This document shows, piece after piece, positions 27,029-36,511 of a stretch of DNA of 57,780 bases (positions are counted from its first letter, which is position 1; every line of letters begins with the position of its first letter). Position numbers and translations under genes: made by a program. The notes under the pieces were generated by a model. It ran no database searches and was not told the origin of the DNA. It saw only the letters and a program-made list of their open reading frames with translations. This stretch comes from Chloroflexota bacterium. Its GTDB lineage: Bacteria > Chloroflexota > Anaerolineae > Anaerolineales > Anaerolineaceae. The stretch is from positions 1 through 57,780 of the forward strand of contig JAJFTV010000161.1 in assembly GCA_021372725.1 (NCBI GenBank), written 5' to 3'.

Positions 27029-27130
27029 GATTCAATGTAGAGATGAAAAATTAAATGGATCGGTATCAAGTTTCGGATCGGGAAGATGCCGGTTTGCCGA
27101 AAGAATGTTGATTGGAGAAGGGGATGAAAC

Positions 27131-27367
27131 CTAAAGAATTGGCAGGTAGATTTTTCCGGTCAGCACCAGGACAAATGCCGCCAGAACACACGTCATCAAA
27201 AACAGCATCACTGCCAATACAAACCGCTGAAAACTGGTCATCCCCAGGAACTGTTTGCGGGTTTGTTCCTCATCATGCTCGCTGTAGTCATACGGATCGA
27301 AGTTCTCGATGGGAATGTCTTCATTCTCGTATTTTTCCTTGGTTGATTTTCGTAGATCTTCATACAT
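27131..27367 (-). CDS. Small single-pass membrane protein of unknown function
   Basis: The 78-residue protein has an acidic, Tyr-rich N-terminal half (YENEDIPIENFDPYDYSEHD) and a transmembrane helix near the C-terminus. ATG 27367 is chosen over ATG 27391 because GAGGAG lies 7 nt before it. It follows birA on the same strand with a 20-nt gap and is probably in the same operon. No family was recognised. Confidence 0.65.
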   Translation of the reverse strand: MYEDLRKSTKEKYENEDIPIENFDPYDYSEHDEEQTRKQFLGMTSFQRFVLAVMLFLMTCVLAAFVLVLTGKIYLPIL

Positions 27368-27387
27368 CTGGCTTCTCCTCGTGAAAC

Positions 27388-28173
27388 TCATGAAGGACGC
27401 AAATGGACATCTCCGGTAATAGTGGACATGGTCTGTCCGGCTTCATCTTCCAGTAATAAATCACCGTTGGGCGTTATACCCGAAACAAACCCGCTTGCCG
27501 TAATACGGTTTTCATCCAAAATATTTACCTTTTGACCTTTGAAAGCCAGCAGGTGTTGATACCGGTCAATAAATTCCTTCTCTAAAATTATGGAGCGCAA
27601 GGATATCAGGCTTTCGATGATGTCGCGCAGTAAATCAAACCTGTCCACTGGGTTACCGGTTTCTGCTTCAACACAGGTTGCCGGAAACAGCAGATCTTTT
27701 TGACATGGAATGGATTCCGGCTTGATATTGACCCCCATTCCTATCACAGCGCTGTGCATTTTATTTCCCAGCCAGATACTTTCCACCAGGATACCGCCTG
27801 TTTTGCGCCCATGGATCAGGATATCATTGGGCCATTTAATCTCACATGCTTTTGGCCTGCGCAAGATGGGGAATTTTTGCAGTGCATCACACAATGCCAG
27901 GGCAGCCAGTGGTGAGAACAGGCTGGCCAGTTTTGTTTCGGCGGGCTTGGGGTGCAGAACCAGACTGAATGCAAGGGCTGCTCCCGGGTGGGTGATCCAA
28001 CTGCGGTTCAATCTGCCCCGGCCGGCGCTTTGATGGTCGGCAAAGACCAGGCCGTAATCGGGTGAGCCGTGCATCGCCCAATCCAGAGCGGCATCGTTGG
28101 TAGAGCCGATTGACGTATACCAGCGAACTTGTACCGGTAATCCGATAAGACGGGTTTCCAATTCATCTGCCAT
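27388..28173 (-). CDS. birA: Biotin--[acetyl-CoA-carboxylase] ligase
   Basis: This 261-residue enzyme has the biotin-protein-ligase core: STNDAA, the biotinyl-AMP loop GRGRLNRSW, KWPNDILI with the active-site Lys, GGILVE and GMGVNI, followed by the C-terminal SH3-like cap. It lacks the N-terminal DNA-binding domain of E. coli BirA, so it should only attach biotin and not regulate transcription. TAAAAT ends 8 nt before the ATG, which hints at a short leader. Confidence 0.93.
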   Translation of the reverse strand: MADELETRLIGLPVQVRWYTSIGSTNDAALDWAMHGSPDYGLVFADHQSAGRGRLNRSWITHPGAALAFSLVLHPKPAETKLASLFSPLAALALCDALQKFPILRRPKACEIKWPNDILIHGRKTGGILVESIWLGNKMHSAVIGMGVNIKPESIPCQKDLLFPATCVEAETGNPVDRFDLLRDIIESLISLRSIILEKEFIDRYQHLLAFKGQKVNILDENRITASGFVSGITPNGDLLLEDEAGQTMSTITGDVHLRPS

Positions 28174-28382
28174 TAGATGTAATTTTACTCTAATTCACGG
28201 GTTGCAGATCGGTTATTTTGAGAACCCGGCAATGATCTTTGCAATGGTGATATTCGTTGACTGTGACGTGCCTGAAACGATCCGCAGAATTCGACCTGCA
28301 GCCGTAAACGAATAATCGAATGAATCTGATAGATGTGTATACTTCTTGATTTACGTGGTTAAACACCTGCGATTCAAAGATA

Positions 28383-28410
28383 TTGCAGGTTGATTAATTT
28401 ATGGTATGAT
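28383..28410 (+). promoter_or_regulatory. Promoter upstream of the acidic-tail protein
   Basis: TTGCAG and TATGAT are separated by 16 nt. The -10 element ends 23 nt before ATG 28434, and GGAGAAGG lies between. Confidence 0.55.
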
Positions 28411-28433
28411 TTTCGTCAATTGGAGAAGGTTGG

Positions 28434-28868
28434 ATGGAAGATAAAATAACTATTATAGAAGGACCGCCGCCGACATTTGAAGAGGTAAGTGATGGATGGG
28501 CAGTGGGTCTTAATGAAGGGCCCTTGCTTTATGATCTCAAGCTCACCCGGCTGCGGACGTTTAATGGTCCCGCCCTGGTTGAGCGCTGCTATCGGGCCTG
28601 GAGATCCAAATCAAGTATTTACCTCCACTATCGTGATGAATTGGGATTAGAAGAAATTGTCCCCATCATGGCTGCCCGGTCTGTGGAAACTGAGGATGGT
28701 GGTGTAATTCTTTTATGGGTACGCAAGGAACCCGAAGATATTGAAGTGGAATTAGGCTTTGAAGACGATCTCGAGTACGATGACGAGGATGAAGACAAAC
28801 CGGATTCGGATTCCGATCAGGATGAAGATACGGATGAGGATTTCGACGATTTTGAAATAGACAACTAA
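28434..28868 (+). CDS. Conserved hypothetical protein with acidic C-terminal tail
   Basis: The 144-residue protein has a folded N-terminal ~100 residues beginning EDKITIIEGPPPTFEEV and a highly acidic Asp/Glu tail of about 40 residues. The style is familiar from Anaerolineae but no function is known to me. Acidic tails often serve as RNA-polymerase or ribosome mimics or binders, which is speculation here. Confidence 0.75.
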   Translation: MEDKITIIEGPPPTFEEVSDGWAVGLNEGPLLYDLKLTRLRTFNGPALVERCYRAWRSKSSIYLHYRDELGLEEIVPIMAARSVETEDGGVILLWVRKEPEDIEVELGFEDDLEYDDEDEDKPDSDSDQDEDTDEDFDDFEIDN

Positions 28869-28895
28869 TTTACTAACAATGAGGAGGGCTTTTCA

Positions 28896-30155
28896 ATGCC
28901 ACAAGATTTGAGTATCGTTCGCCCCCAATTTCCTGCTCTTGCCCGCCCGGAGGTCTTTTTGGACAACCCGGGCGGTACACAAATGGTACATGCCAGCCTG
29001 GATCGCATGCAGCGCATGATGGTTGATTCCAATGCCAACCACGGCGGCGAATTTGCCACATCGAAACACATGGATGAGACGGTTTATGAAGCCCGCCAGG
29101 CGGTCAAGGATTTCTTCAATGCCGACCGGGCTGAAGAAATCATATTCGGCGCCAACATGACCACTCTCACCTACAATATCAGCCGTGCGCTTGCCAGGTC
29201 ATTCCGCCCGGGCGATACTATTGTGGTCACCCGCATGGATCATGACGGAAATATTTCACCCTGGTTGCAGGCTGCCGAAGATCGCAATTTACGCATCCGT
29301 TGGGTCGATTTCAACACAGAAACCGGTTTACTGGATGTGGAGGATATGCAGAATGCTCTGGCTGAAAAACCACGGCTGGTGGCAGTGGGGTACGCATCCA
29401 ATTCTCTGGGTACCATCAATCCAATCCCGAAGATCGTTGAAATGGCGCATGCCGCCGGTGCTCTTGTTTATGTGGATGCGGTTCAGTATGCTCCGCATGC
29501 ACCCATCGATGTACAGGCCCTGGACTGCGATTTCCTGGTTTGTTCTTCATACAAGTTTTATGGCCCACATGCGGGCATCCTGTATGGCAAGTATGATCTG
29601 CTGGATGCATTGCCTGCCTACAAGGTGCGTCCCTGTTCGGAGGAACTGCCGGATAAATTTGAAACGGGCACCGGTAATTTTGAGTCCGTGGCAGGCGTAC
29701 TGGGTGTGATGGAATATTTTGACTGGCTGGGGCGCACCCTGGGGGAAGAGCACTACGAGAAGCTGTCAAAGAAGTACAAAGGACGTGCGCTGACGCTCAA
29801 ACAGGCCATGTATACCCTGCATGATTATGACCAAACCCTTAACAATGCATTACTCGATGCGCTAAAGGACATCGCGGGTATTTCCATCATCGGTATCACA
29901 GATCCAACGAAGCTCCAGCAGCGTGTACCTACATTCTCGTTTAATATTAAAGGAAAGACCCCGCAGGAAATTGCTGCCGGCCTGGCGCGTGAAAATATCT
30001 ATATCTGGGATGGCAATTTCTATGCACTGGAGATTTCACGGCGTTATGGTGTGGAAGGGACCGGCGGGTTTGCCCGCGTTGGAGCAGTGCATTACAATAC
30101 ACTCGCGGAAATTCAAAAGTTTGGCAGTGCGCTAAAGCAAATCGCAGCCGAATAA
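28896..30155 (+). CDS. Cysteine desulfurase-like class V aminotransferase
   Basis: This 419-residue PLP enzyme has VDAVQYAPH with Asp194 and the PLP lysine Lys220 in CSSYKFYGPHAG. The N-terminus (LDNPGGTQM) and overall length fit the subfamily of SufS-like aminotransferases with uncertain substrate rather than IscS or SufS proper. No sulfur-acceptor gene is adjacent. The start is supported by AGGAGG 13 nt upstream. Confidence 0.85.
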   Translation: MPQDLSIVRPQFPALARPEVFLDNPGGTQMVHASLDRMQRMMVDSNANHGGEFATSKHMDETVYEARQAVKDFFNADRAEEIIFGANMTTLTYNISRALARSFRPGDTIVVTRMDHDGNISPWLQAAEDRNLRIRWVDFNTETGLLDVEDMQNALAEKPRLVAVGYASNSLGTINPIPKIVEMAHAAGALVYVDAVQYAPHAPIDVQALDCDFLVCSSYKFYGPHAGILYGKYDLLDALPAYKVRPCSEELPDKFETGTGNFESVAGVLGVMEYFDWLGRTLGEEHYEKLSKKYKGRALTLKQAMYTLHDYDQTLNNALLDALKDIAGISIIGITDPTKLQQRVPTFSFNIKGKTPQEIAAGLARENIYIWDGNFYALEISRRYGVEGTGGFARVGAVHYNTLAEIQKFGSALKQIAAE

Positions 30156-30413
30156 TTGATTTATTCAGGAATCAACCAATCCCCGCGGATATTCGCCAGA
30201 ACGGAAAAAAAATTCCCGGAGTTTTTCGTTTATTCTTTTGCAGGATGGGTAAAGGGGCTGCAACTTAGCCAATCAGCCAGAATATTTGTTGCCCCGCAAC
30301 CCTCTACTTGCCGTGGAAATTTTCAGTAATGCAGGGGATGAGTTCTCAAACACGTATAGAAAACCCGCTGGCGTAATAAAAATAGACTTTTCACTTGATG
30401 ATATAATGCAAAA
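30156..30413. other. Intergenic region
   Basis: Apart from the extended -10 promoter at 30399-30407 I see nothing clear in these 258 bases. Confidence 0.4.
30399..30407 (+). promoter_or_regulatory. Extended -10 promoter giving a leaderless transcript
   Basis: TGATATAAT forms an extended -10 element whose last base is 6 nt before ATG 30414. Transcription would start at or next to the A of the start codon, and no ribosome site is present. Confidence 0.65.
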
Positions 30414-31709
30414 ATGAAATTCAACAAGAATACCCGCACAATTCTTGTCGGCGGTTTGCTATTATTGGTTGTGGTTTGTGTTATTGTGATGGTTTCCCCG
30501 TTGCGGGAAAACGTCTTGTATAAGGCCAACCAGCTCTACACAAGGCTCTTCTACGCGATTAAAGCGCCGGAAAAGGAAGCCTTTGTCCCGGATACTCCTG
30601 TCGTGACGGCTACCCCGGGTGTGTTGTTCACTGTTACCCCCTCGGCGCCACCCACCGTGACGGTTACCCTTCAGCCTGAAGAGAGTACCGCCACACCGGC
30701 ACCCACAGCCACACCGCTGCCTGAATCGGTGAAGCTGGAACACATCAAATACTTTGACCAGCATGGTCTTTATAACTATTGCGCTCCCGCCAACCTGGCG
30801 ATGGCGCTGGCATACTGGGGCTGGGAGGGTGACCGCACCGATGTCGGTGAAGTGGTCAAACCCAACGACGAAGATTTCAACGTCATGCCTTATGAGCTGG
30901 TGGATTATGTCAACCAGAATACCTCATACCGGGCGATTTATCGTACGGGCGGCTCGGAAGACTTGATCAAGAAACTGGTAGCCAATGAGTTTCCGGTTTT
31001 ACTGGAAGCCGGCCGCTATATGGTTGACCTGACCGGCAAATTAAGCTGGATGGGGCACTATACCTTTGTCACCGGCTATGATGAAGCCGCCCAGGAATTT
31101 GTCACCCAGGATTCGTATTACACGGCTGATTACAAGGTCACCTATACCGAGATGGAGGAGTGGTGGCGGGCGTTCAATTACGTTTTCATCGTCGTCTATC
31201 CTTCTGAACAGGAAACAGAACTGTTTGAACTGCTGGGTGATTATGCCGACGCAGAAACAGCGTACCGGATCACTTATGACCAGGCCACGAATGAGGTGTG
31301 GAGTCTGACGGATGTACAGCAATATTTTGCCTGGTTCAACCGCGGCAGCAGCATGGTGGCTCTGAATGATTACGTGGGAGCAGCCGAATCTTTTGACCAG
31401 GCATTTCTGGCGTATCAGGGTCTCTCGGAGGATGTCCGCCCGTGGCGGATGATGTGGTACCAGACCGGTCCTTATTATGCCTATTATCTGACCGGGCGCT
31501 ATGATGACGTTATCCGGCTGGCGGATCAGACCTTTGAAGGTGCGCGAACAAAGAGCCTGGAGGAATCGTACGTCTGGCGGGGGCGGGCCTATGCTGCTTT
31601 GGGCAGCCTGGGCGATGCCAATGCTGATTTTTGCAGTGCGCTGGAATACCATCCCGGATTCGCTCCCGCCGAGACGGAATTGCAGAATCTGGGGCTGACC
31701 TGCCCGTAA
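30414..31709 (+). CDS. Membrane-anchored C39-like cysteine peptidase with TPR-like tail
   Basis: The 431-residue protein has an N-terminal membrane helix (9-28), a Thr/Pro linker (60-103), a C39-like papain-fold domain with Cys123 in YNYCAPANLAM, His215 in MGHYTFVTGYD and Asp233 in TQDS, and a C-terminal alpha-helical tetratricopeptide-like region from about 295. All three catalytic residues are present, so activity is plausible. The mRNA looks leaderless. Confidence 0.85.
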   Translation: MKFNKNTRTILVGGLLLLVVVCVIVMVSPLRENVLYKANQLYTRLFYAIKAPEKEAFVPDTPVVTATPGVLFTVTPSAPPTVTVTLQPEESTATPAPTATPLPESVKLEHIKYFDQHGLYNYCAPANLAMALAYWGWEGDRTDVGEVVKPNDEDFNVMPYELVDYVNQNTSYRAIYRTGGSEDLIKKLVANEFPVLLEAGRYMVDLTGKLSWMGHYTFVTGYDEAAQEFVTQDSYYTADYKVTYTEMEEWWRAFNYVFIVVYPSEQETELFELLGDYADAETAYRITYDQATNEVWSLTDVQQYFAWFNRGSSMVALNDYVGAAESFDQAFLAYQGLSEDVRPWRMMWYQTGPYYAYYLTGRYDDVIRLADQTFEGARTKSLEESYVWRGRAYAALGSLGDANADFCSALEYHPGFAPAETELQNLGLTCP

Positions 31710-31814
31710 CCCGGCAATTACTGCGCATAGGTACGCATCGGTGTGCATTGACAGCGGTTCGGAGTCGCCCCGATGTACTGAAAATAATACCCTGGAAAGG
31801 ATTTTTCAATTCTC

Positions 31815-33059
31815 ATGATCAAAATCCTGCACTTCGCCGATGCACATATTGACATTGCCAACCACGGGCGGCAGGATCCGCAAAGTGGCTTTTCCCTGCG
31901 TGTGATGGATTTTCTTAAAGCGTTTGACACCATTGTGGATACTGCCATAGAGTGCAAGGTGGATGTGGTGATTTTCGCCGGTGATGCCTACCGCGACCGT
32001 GCCCCGGTTCCTACTATTCAACGTGAATGGGAGCGGCGGATTGCGCGGCTTTCGAGAGCAGGCATTCTTACCTTGCTGCTGGTGGGCAACCATGATTTAT
32101 CCCCTGCCATTGGCCGTGCCCACACCTTGCAGGAATTTGATACTCTTGAGATACCTCATGTGATCGTGTTGGATAAACCCAGACTGCTTAGGCCTGTTGA
32201 TCTGGAAGGCCTGCCATTGCAAGTGATGGCACTGCCGTGGATGTCGCGTTCACGAATGATGGCATCTCTGGAGATGGACGGCACCAGGCGAAATGAAATT
32301 TATGAGAAGATGGGCGGTCTACTGAACGAACTGGTCAACCAATGGCTGGAAAGGGATATCGACCCATCATTGCCGGTGATTTTGACGGCTCATGCTTCAG
32401 TGGAAGGAGCCATGTACGGCGCAGAACGAAGTGTCATGCTGGGCGGTGACTTGGTATTACCCCCGGCGCTGGTCAAGGATCCTCGACTGGATTACGTGGC
32501 CCTGGGCCATATTCACAAATCACAGGATCTGAACCCGGATGCCCGTCCGCCGGTGATCTACCCCGGCTCCATCGAGCGGGTCGATTTTAGCGAGGTGGCC
32601 GACGAAAAATATTTTGTCATTGCCACGATAGATGAACAAAAACGTGAACGCGCCGATGTGGAATGGGTCAAGCTGGAAGGGCGCAAGTTCATCGACAAAT
32701 ATGTACGAATTACCTCCCCGGAGCAGGTGATGGAACAGTTGTTGCTGGCATTGCCCTCACCCGATGAGCTGGCGGGTTCCATTGTACGTTTGACTGTCGA
32801 ATACCCCCGCGAAATGGATTCCTTGATGGACGAAGTGGTGCTCCGGCAATATACCTCCCAGGCATTCGAGTTTCACCTGGTGCGCCGGCCGCAGATGGAA
32901 GCGCGCCTGCGTCTACCGGACAATGCGCAAATTTCCAGCCTGACACCCATTCAATTGCTTGATCATTACTGGCATGCAGCAGGCATCGAAGATGGGCTGG
33001 AGGATCTCGACAAACTGGCCGGCGAGATCATGAGCGGTGGCTTACAAGAAAACCAGTAG
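31815..33059 (+). CDS. sbcD: SbcD-type metallophosphoesterase (DNA repair exonuclease subunit)
   Basis: This 414-residue protein has the metallophosphoesterase motifs FADAHID, FAGDAYRDR, VGNHDL, TAHASVEG and LGHIHK, plus the cap region seen in SbcD/Mre11-like nucleases. SbcD works with the ATPase SbcC, but sbcC is not adjacent: the next gene is convergent. SbcC could be elsewhere or absent. Confidence 0.88.
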   Translation: MIKILHFADAHIDIANHGRQDPQSGFSLRVMDFLKAFDTIVDTAIECKVDVVIFAGDAYRDRAPVPTIQREWERRIARLSRAGILTLLLVGNHDLSPAIGRAHTLQEFDTLEIPHVIVLDKPRLLRPVDLEGLPLQVMALPWMSRSRMMASLEMDGTRRNEIYEKMGGLLNELVNQWLERDIDPSLPVILTAHASVEGAMYGAERSVMLGGDLVLPPALVKDPRLDYVALGHIHKSQDLNPDARPPVIYPGSIERVDFSEVADEKYFVIATIDEQKRERADVEWVKLEGRKFIDKYVRITSPEQVMEQLLLALPSPDELAGSIVRLTVEYPREMDSLMDEVVLRQYTSQAFEFHLVRRPQMEARLRLPDNAQISSLTPIQLLDHYWHAAGIEDGLEDLDKLAGEIMSGGLQENQ

Positions 33060-33118
33060 GAGGGACCAGGGGGGTGGGTTGATGGCTATGAAATAACGGG
33101 AAATCCCATCTTCAACAT

Positions 33119-33156
33119 GTTTGGCCTGTCAGGAAGTTTTACCTGACAGGCCAAAC
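33119..33156. terminator. Long hairpin between convergent genes
   Basis: A perfect 15-bp stem with arms GTTTGGCCTGTCAGG and CCTGACAGGCCAAAC has an 8-nt loop. It lies between convergent sbcD and the amidohydrolase gene. No T-run follows on either side, so it is probably a bidirectional barrier rather than a classical intrinsic terminator. Confidence 0.6.
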
Positions 33157-33164
33157 GTGCTAAT

Positions 33165-34784
33165 CTATTTCCTGTAGCCGGGGCCTCTTACCACCTGGCC
33201 AGGCAATGCGCCGGTATGGTCGCCGTCTTTGAGCACCTGGGTACCATTGACGAATACGTGTACCATTCCCGAGGCATACTGCTGCGGTTCCTGGAATGTG
33301 GCATTGTCCTTCACCCTGGTCGGGTCGAACACTGCTACATCTGCATAATACCCTGCCTTGAGCGAGCCGCGCCGTTGGATCTTCAAATTGGAGGCCGGCA
33401 ATGAGGTGATCTTGCGGATGGCTTCTTCGAGAGGCATCAAACCTCGATCGCGTACATAATGCCCCAGGTAGCGGGCAAAACAGCCGTAAGCGCGCGGGTG
33501 GGTGCTGGATTTGAGGAAAACGCCTTCGGGAGCCTGTGAGGAGGCATCGGATCCGATGCACACCCAGGGCTGCTTCATCTCTTTTTCGACATTCTCTTCC
33601 GACATGGTGAAATACAGCGCCGAACAGCCGGAGTGGTCTTCGATCACCAGATCCATGATCGTATCGATGGGGTCCTGGCCGCGGAGAACTGCAATCTCGG
33701 CCAGCGTCTTGCCGGTGTATGGTTTGAGCTCTTCCGTGTCGAAACCCACCAGGATGATTCCTTCTGCTCCTTTGGTCATCAGATACATGTTTTCCCACTC
33801 GTTGGTGGGAGTGGTCATTTCAACGCGCAATCGTTGGCGGATTTCCGGGTCTTTCAGCCGGGCAACCCACTCATCGTTTCCGCCTTCCTGCACCCACTGT
33901 GGCATGTTGGCTCCCAACCCGGTGCCGCCGGCAGTGTAACTGTACATATCGGCTGTCACATGCAATCCCTCGGACCGGGCAGCTTCCACTTTGGCAATGA
34001 CCTGATCCATCTTATACCAGTTATCCTTCCCCATCGCCTTCAGGTGGTAGATCTCCGACCAGATATTGGCCTTGCGGGTGATGTCCAGCAGCTCATCCAC
34101 CGCCTCCAGAAGGGTGTTCCCTTCGCTGCGCATGTGCGAGATGTAAATGCCGTTATATTGGGCGGCGACCTTTGCCAGCTCGATGATTTCATCTGTTTTG
34201 GCGTAGCTGCCGGGCGGGTAAATCAATGCCGTGCTGACGCCCATCGCCCCTTCTTCCATGGCCTGGGCGGTCAGTTTGCGCATCAGCTCCAGCTCATCCG
34301 GCGTTGCCGGCCGGTCGGCATAGCCCATGGCATAGATGCGCAGGGTGGAAGCGCCGACGTATGAAGCGATATTAGTGGAGACGCCTTTTCCAGCCAGGTG
34401 GTCAAGGAATTCACCCAGCGTGTTCCAGGTTACTTCGAATTTGATATCACCCTGTTCTTTTTGGTAAACTTCCTTCATCAGCGGGCTGAGCGGGCCTTCA
34501 GACCACGATTCGCCGAAAACCTCCAGCGTAACCCCCTGGCGGATGTCGCTTTGCGAACGGCCGTCTTGCAGAGACGTGATCGGTGCCCAGCTCATCACAT
34601 TGATAAAACCTGGGGCTACGGCCAGCCCTCGTACATCCAGTTCCGTCTTTGCGTGGGCATTGCCCAAGTTGCCGATTTGGGCAATCTGCTGCCCTAAAAT
34701 GGCTACGTCCCCTTTGTAGGGAGTGGACCCGCTGCCGTCATAGATCATTCCATTTCGTAAAATTACGTCGTAAGTGGTAGTCAT
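33165..34784 (-). CDS. Amidohydrolase of the N-acyl-D-amino-acid deacylase type, lacking HxH
   Basis: The 539-residue protein is collinear with D-aminoacylases: N-terminal DVILRNGMIYDGSG, YISHMRSEG, YHLKAMG, GSDASSQAPEG with a conserved Asp, and a C-terminal AGYYADVAVFDP. The canonical metal motif GFIDxHxH is replaced by GFINVMSW (residues 59-66), and the usual metal-binding Cys position reads Glu92 in VFGESW. It may use a single-metal site or have other chemistry. ATG 34784 is chosen because AAAGGA precedes it; the longer ORF start lacks a ribosome site. Confidence 0.8.
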   Translation of the reverse strand: MTTTYDVILRNGMIYDGSGSTPYKGDVAILGQQIAQIGNLGNAHAKTELDVRGLAVAPGFINVMSWAPITSLQDGRSQSDIRQGVTLEVFGESWSEGPLSPLMKEVYQKEQGDIKFEVTWNTLGEFLDHLAGKGVSTNIASYVGASTLRIYAMGYADRPATPDELELMRKLTAQAMEEGAMGVSTALIYPPGSYAKTDEIIELAKVAAQYNGIYISHMRSEGNTLLEAVDELLDITRKANIWSEIYHLKAMGKDNWYKMDQVIAKVEAARSEGLHVTADMYSYTAGGTGLGANMPQWVQEGGNDEWVARLKDPEIRQRLRVEMTTPTNEWENMYLMTKGAEGIILVGFDTEELKPYTGKTLAEIAVLRGQDPIDTIMDLVIEDHSGCSALYFTMSEENVEKEMKQPWVCIGSDASSQAPEGVFLKSSTHPRAYGCFARYLGHYVRDRGLMPLEEAIRKITSLPASNLKIQRRGSLKAGYYADVAVFDPTRVKDNATFQEPQQYASGMVHVFVNGTQVLKDGDHTGALPGQVVRGPGYRK

Positions 34785-34916
34785 ATAATTTCCTTTACCG
34801 ATAGCTGTTTTCATAATCATACCCCAGGGTGGCGTAAAAAGCACTGGCTATACCCTGCTCCTTCCCACCAGATGCGTAAAGAATGTTCCTGTTTAGTTCA
34901 AAAGCAAGAAAATTGT

Positions 34917-34957
34917 GTTTTGATATTTAGGCTATGAAATGATTTAAATATCAAAAC
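34917..34957. promoter_or_regulatory. Inverted repeat between divergent genes
   Basis: GTTTTGATATTT (34917-34928) and AAATATCAAAAC (34946-34957) form a perfect 12-bp inverted repeat with a 17-nt loop. It lies between the divergent amidohydrolase and MurA-like genes and could be a shared operator. Confidence 0.5.
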
Positions 34958-35061
34958 GGTTTATATCTTGCAACTTTCTGCTCTACGATATCCCTACGCC
35001 GATCTCAATTCCGTAATTATCGCGGTAGAATCAAGCCTACATCTCAATTCCAGGAGCAATT

Positions 35062-36372
35062 ATGACAGCAGCGATCAAAATTTCGGGGGGCATTAAATTA
35101 ATGGGGGAGGTTACACCTGTCCCGAATAAAAATGCAATGCTGCCCGCATTGACCGCCTGTTTATTAACGGACGAAACGGTAACCTATCAAAATTTGCAGA
35201 AATCGACGGATGTATTACGAACACTTCAGATCCTCAAGAATCTGGGCGCTGAGGTGGATGATAGTAATTTTTCTGATATTCACATTAACTGTAGCAAGGT
35301 GAAATCCCATGAGGTGGATTACACCAATGGGAACGCTTTGCGTTCATCCATCCTGTTTGCCGGGCCGCTGCTGGCCCGCTTCGGCAGGGCCAGGATTCCT
35401 CTCCCGGGTGGCTGTGTGCTGGGAAAACGATCCATCTCGGCTCATATTGATGCCTTCAAAAAGGTGGGTATTCGGACCGAAGTAATGGACGGCTACGCCA
35501 TGTTCGAACGCGTCCAACCGATACAAAAACATTACGAGTTGTGGATGATGGAAGCCAGTGTGACGGCTACCGAGAACCTGGTCATGTACGCTGCCGGGAC
35601 CAAGGCAGCTTTCAGCATTACAGAAGCTGCTGTGGAACCTCATGTCACCCAACTGCTCAAACTGCTGGAATCGTTTGGTACAGAAATCTTTGGCTTTGAA
35701 AGCAATAAAATCCGTATTCACGGGAAAGCCGGGCTCAAGGGAGCAGTTTTTACTCCGGACCCGGATCATATTGATATTGCCGGTTTGATTGTTGCGGCAG
35801 CGGTCACCAAGGGCAGGATTGTCATTAAGGATTCGAATATTTATCGTGTGGTCGGTGGATTGGTTCAGTTTTTCTCCAAATTTAACATCGACATCCAGGT
35901 TTCCGGAAAAGATTTAATTGTGGATGGTTCAAGGGACCTGGTGATTGACTGTGTCGATTCGGGTTTTCCACTTGCCGCTCAAGATCTGCCGAAAGTCTCA
36001 CCGCGCCCATGGCCCGGTTTCCCGGTGGATGCACTTCCCAACGTGGTGACGCTGGCCTGTAAAACACGCGGGAAGACGCTCATCCAGAATTGGATGTACG
36101 AGACAGGTCTCGATTTCATTCGTGAACTCAATGTTTTGGGAGCCAATATCTTCATGGCAGATCCCCAGCGCGTCATTGTCAATGGGCCGATCAATTTCAA
36201 AGGTGGAAAGGTTCTTGCTCCTTCGATCATCCAGGCAACCCAGGCTATCTTTCTGGCCGCTTTAGCCGATCCGGCGGATACCGTCATCGAAGGCTGGGAC
36301 ATTCTGAAACGCCGTTATCCCAACACGCTGGATGTCTACCGTTCACTCGGCGCACAAATTGAAGAAAAATAG
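35062..36372 (+). CDS. MurA-like enolpyruvyl transferase paralogue
   Basis: This 436-residue protein has the two-domain EPSP/MurA fold signature: PNKNAMLPAL with Lys23/Asn24, RSSILFAGPLLARFG and the PEP-site loop PGGCVLGKR with Cys118. MurA makes UDP-GlcNAc-enolpyruvate for peptidoglycan. Several normal motifs are changed: the late FENRF-type motif reads YETGLDFI, and the C-terminal GYE..EEKLRALGA region reads RRYPNTLDVYRSLGA. This suggests a paralogue with a different or relaxed acceptor. Presence of the Cys predicts fosfomycin sensitivity if it is active. Confidence 0.82.
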   Translation: MTAAIKISGGIKLMGEVTPVPNKNAMLPALTACLLTDETVTYQNLQKSTDVLRTLQILKNLGAEVDDSNFSDIHINCSKVKSHEVDYTNGNALRSSILFAGPLLARFGRARIPLPGGCVLGKRSISAHIDAFKKVGIRTEVMDGYAMFERVQPIQKHYELWMMEASVTATENLVMYAAGTKAAFSITEAAVEPHVTQLLKLLESFGTEIFGFESNKIRIHGKAGLKGAVFTPDPDHIDIAGLIVAAAVTKGRIVIKDSNIYRVVGGLVQFFSKFNIDIQVSGKDLIVDGSRDLVIDCVDSGFPLAAQDLPKVSPRPWPGFPVDALPNVVTLACKTRGKTLIQNWMYETGLDFIRELNVLGANIFMADPQRVIVNGPINFKGGKVLAPSIIQATQAIFLAALADPADTVIEGWDILKRRYPNTLDVYRSLGAQIEEK

Positions 36373-36511
36373 AACGATTCACAAGTAAAATTAAGAATCG
36401 AAAAAATATCTGCACAAGCAGCTCAGAAAGGAATATCCTTATCTGAAATCATGGTGAATGCGGATATTATTGTGGTTAACAGATCAATAATCGCCACAGC
36501 AAGGAGTATTT

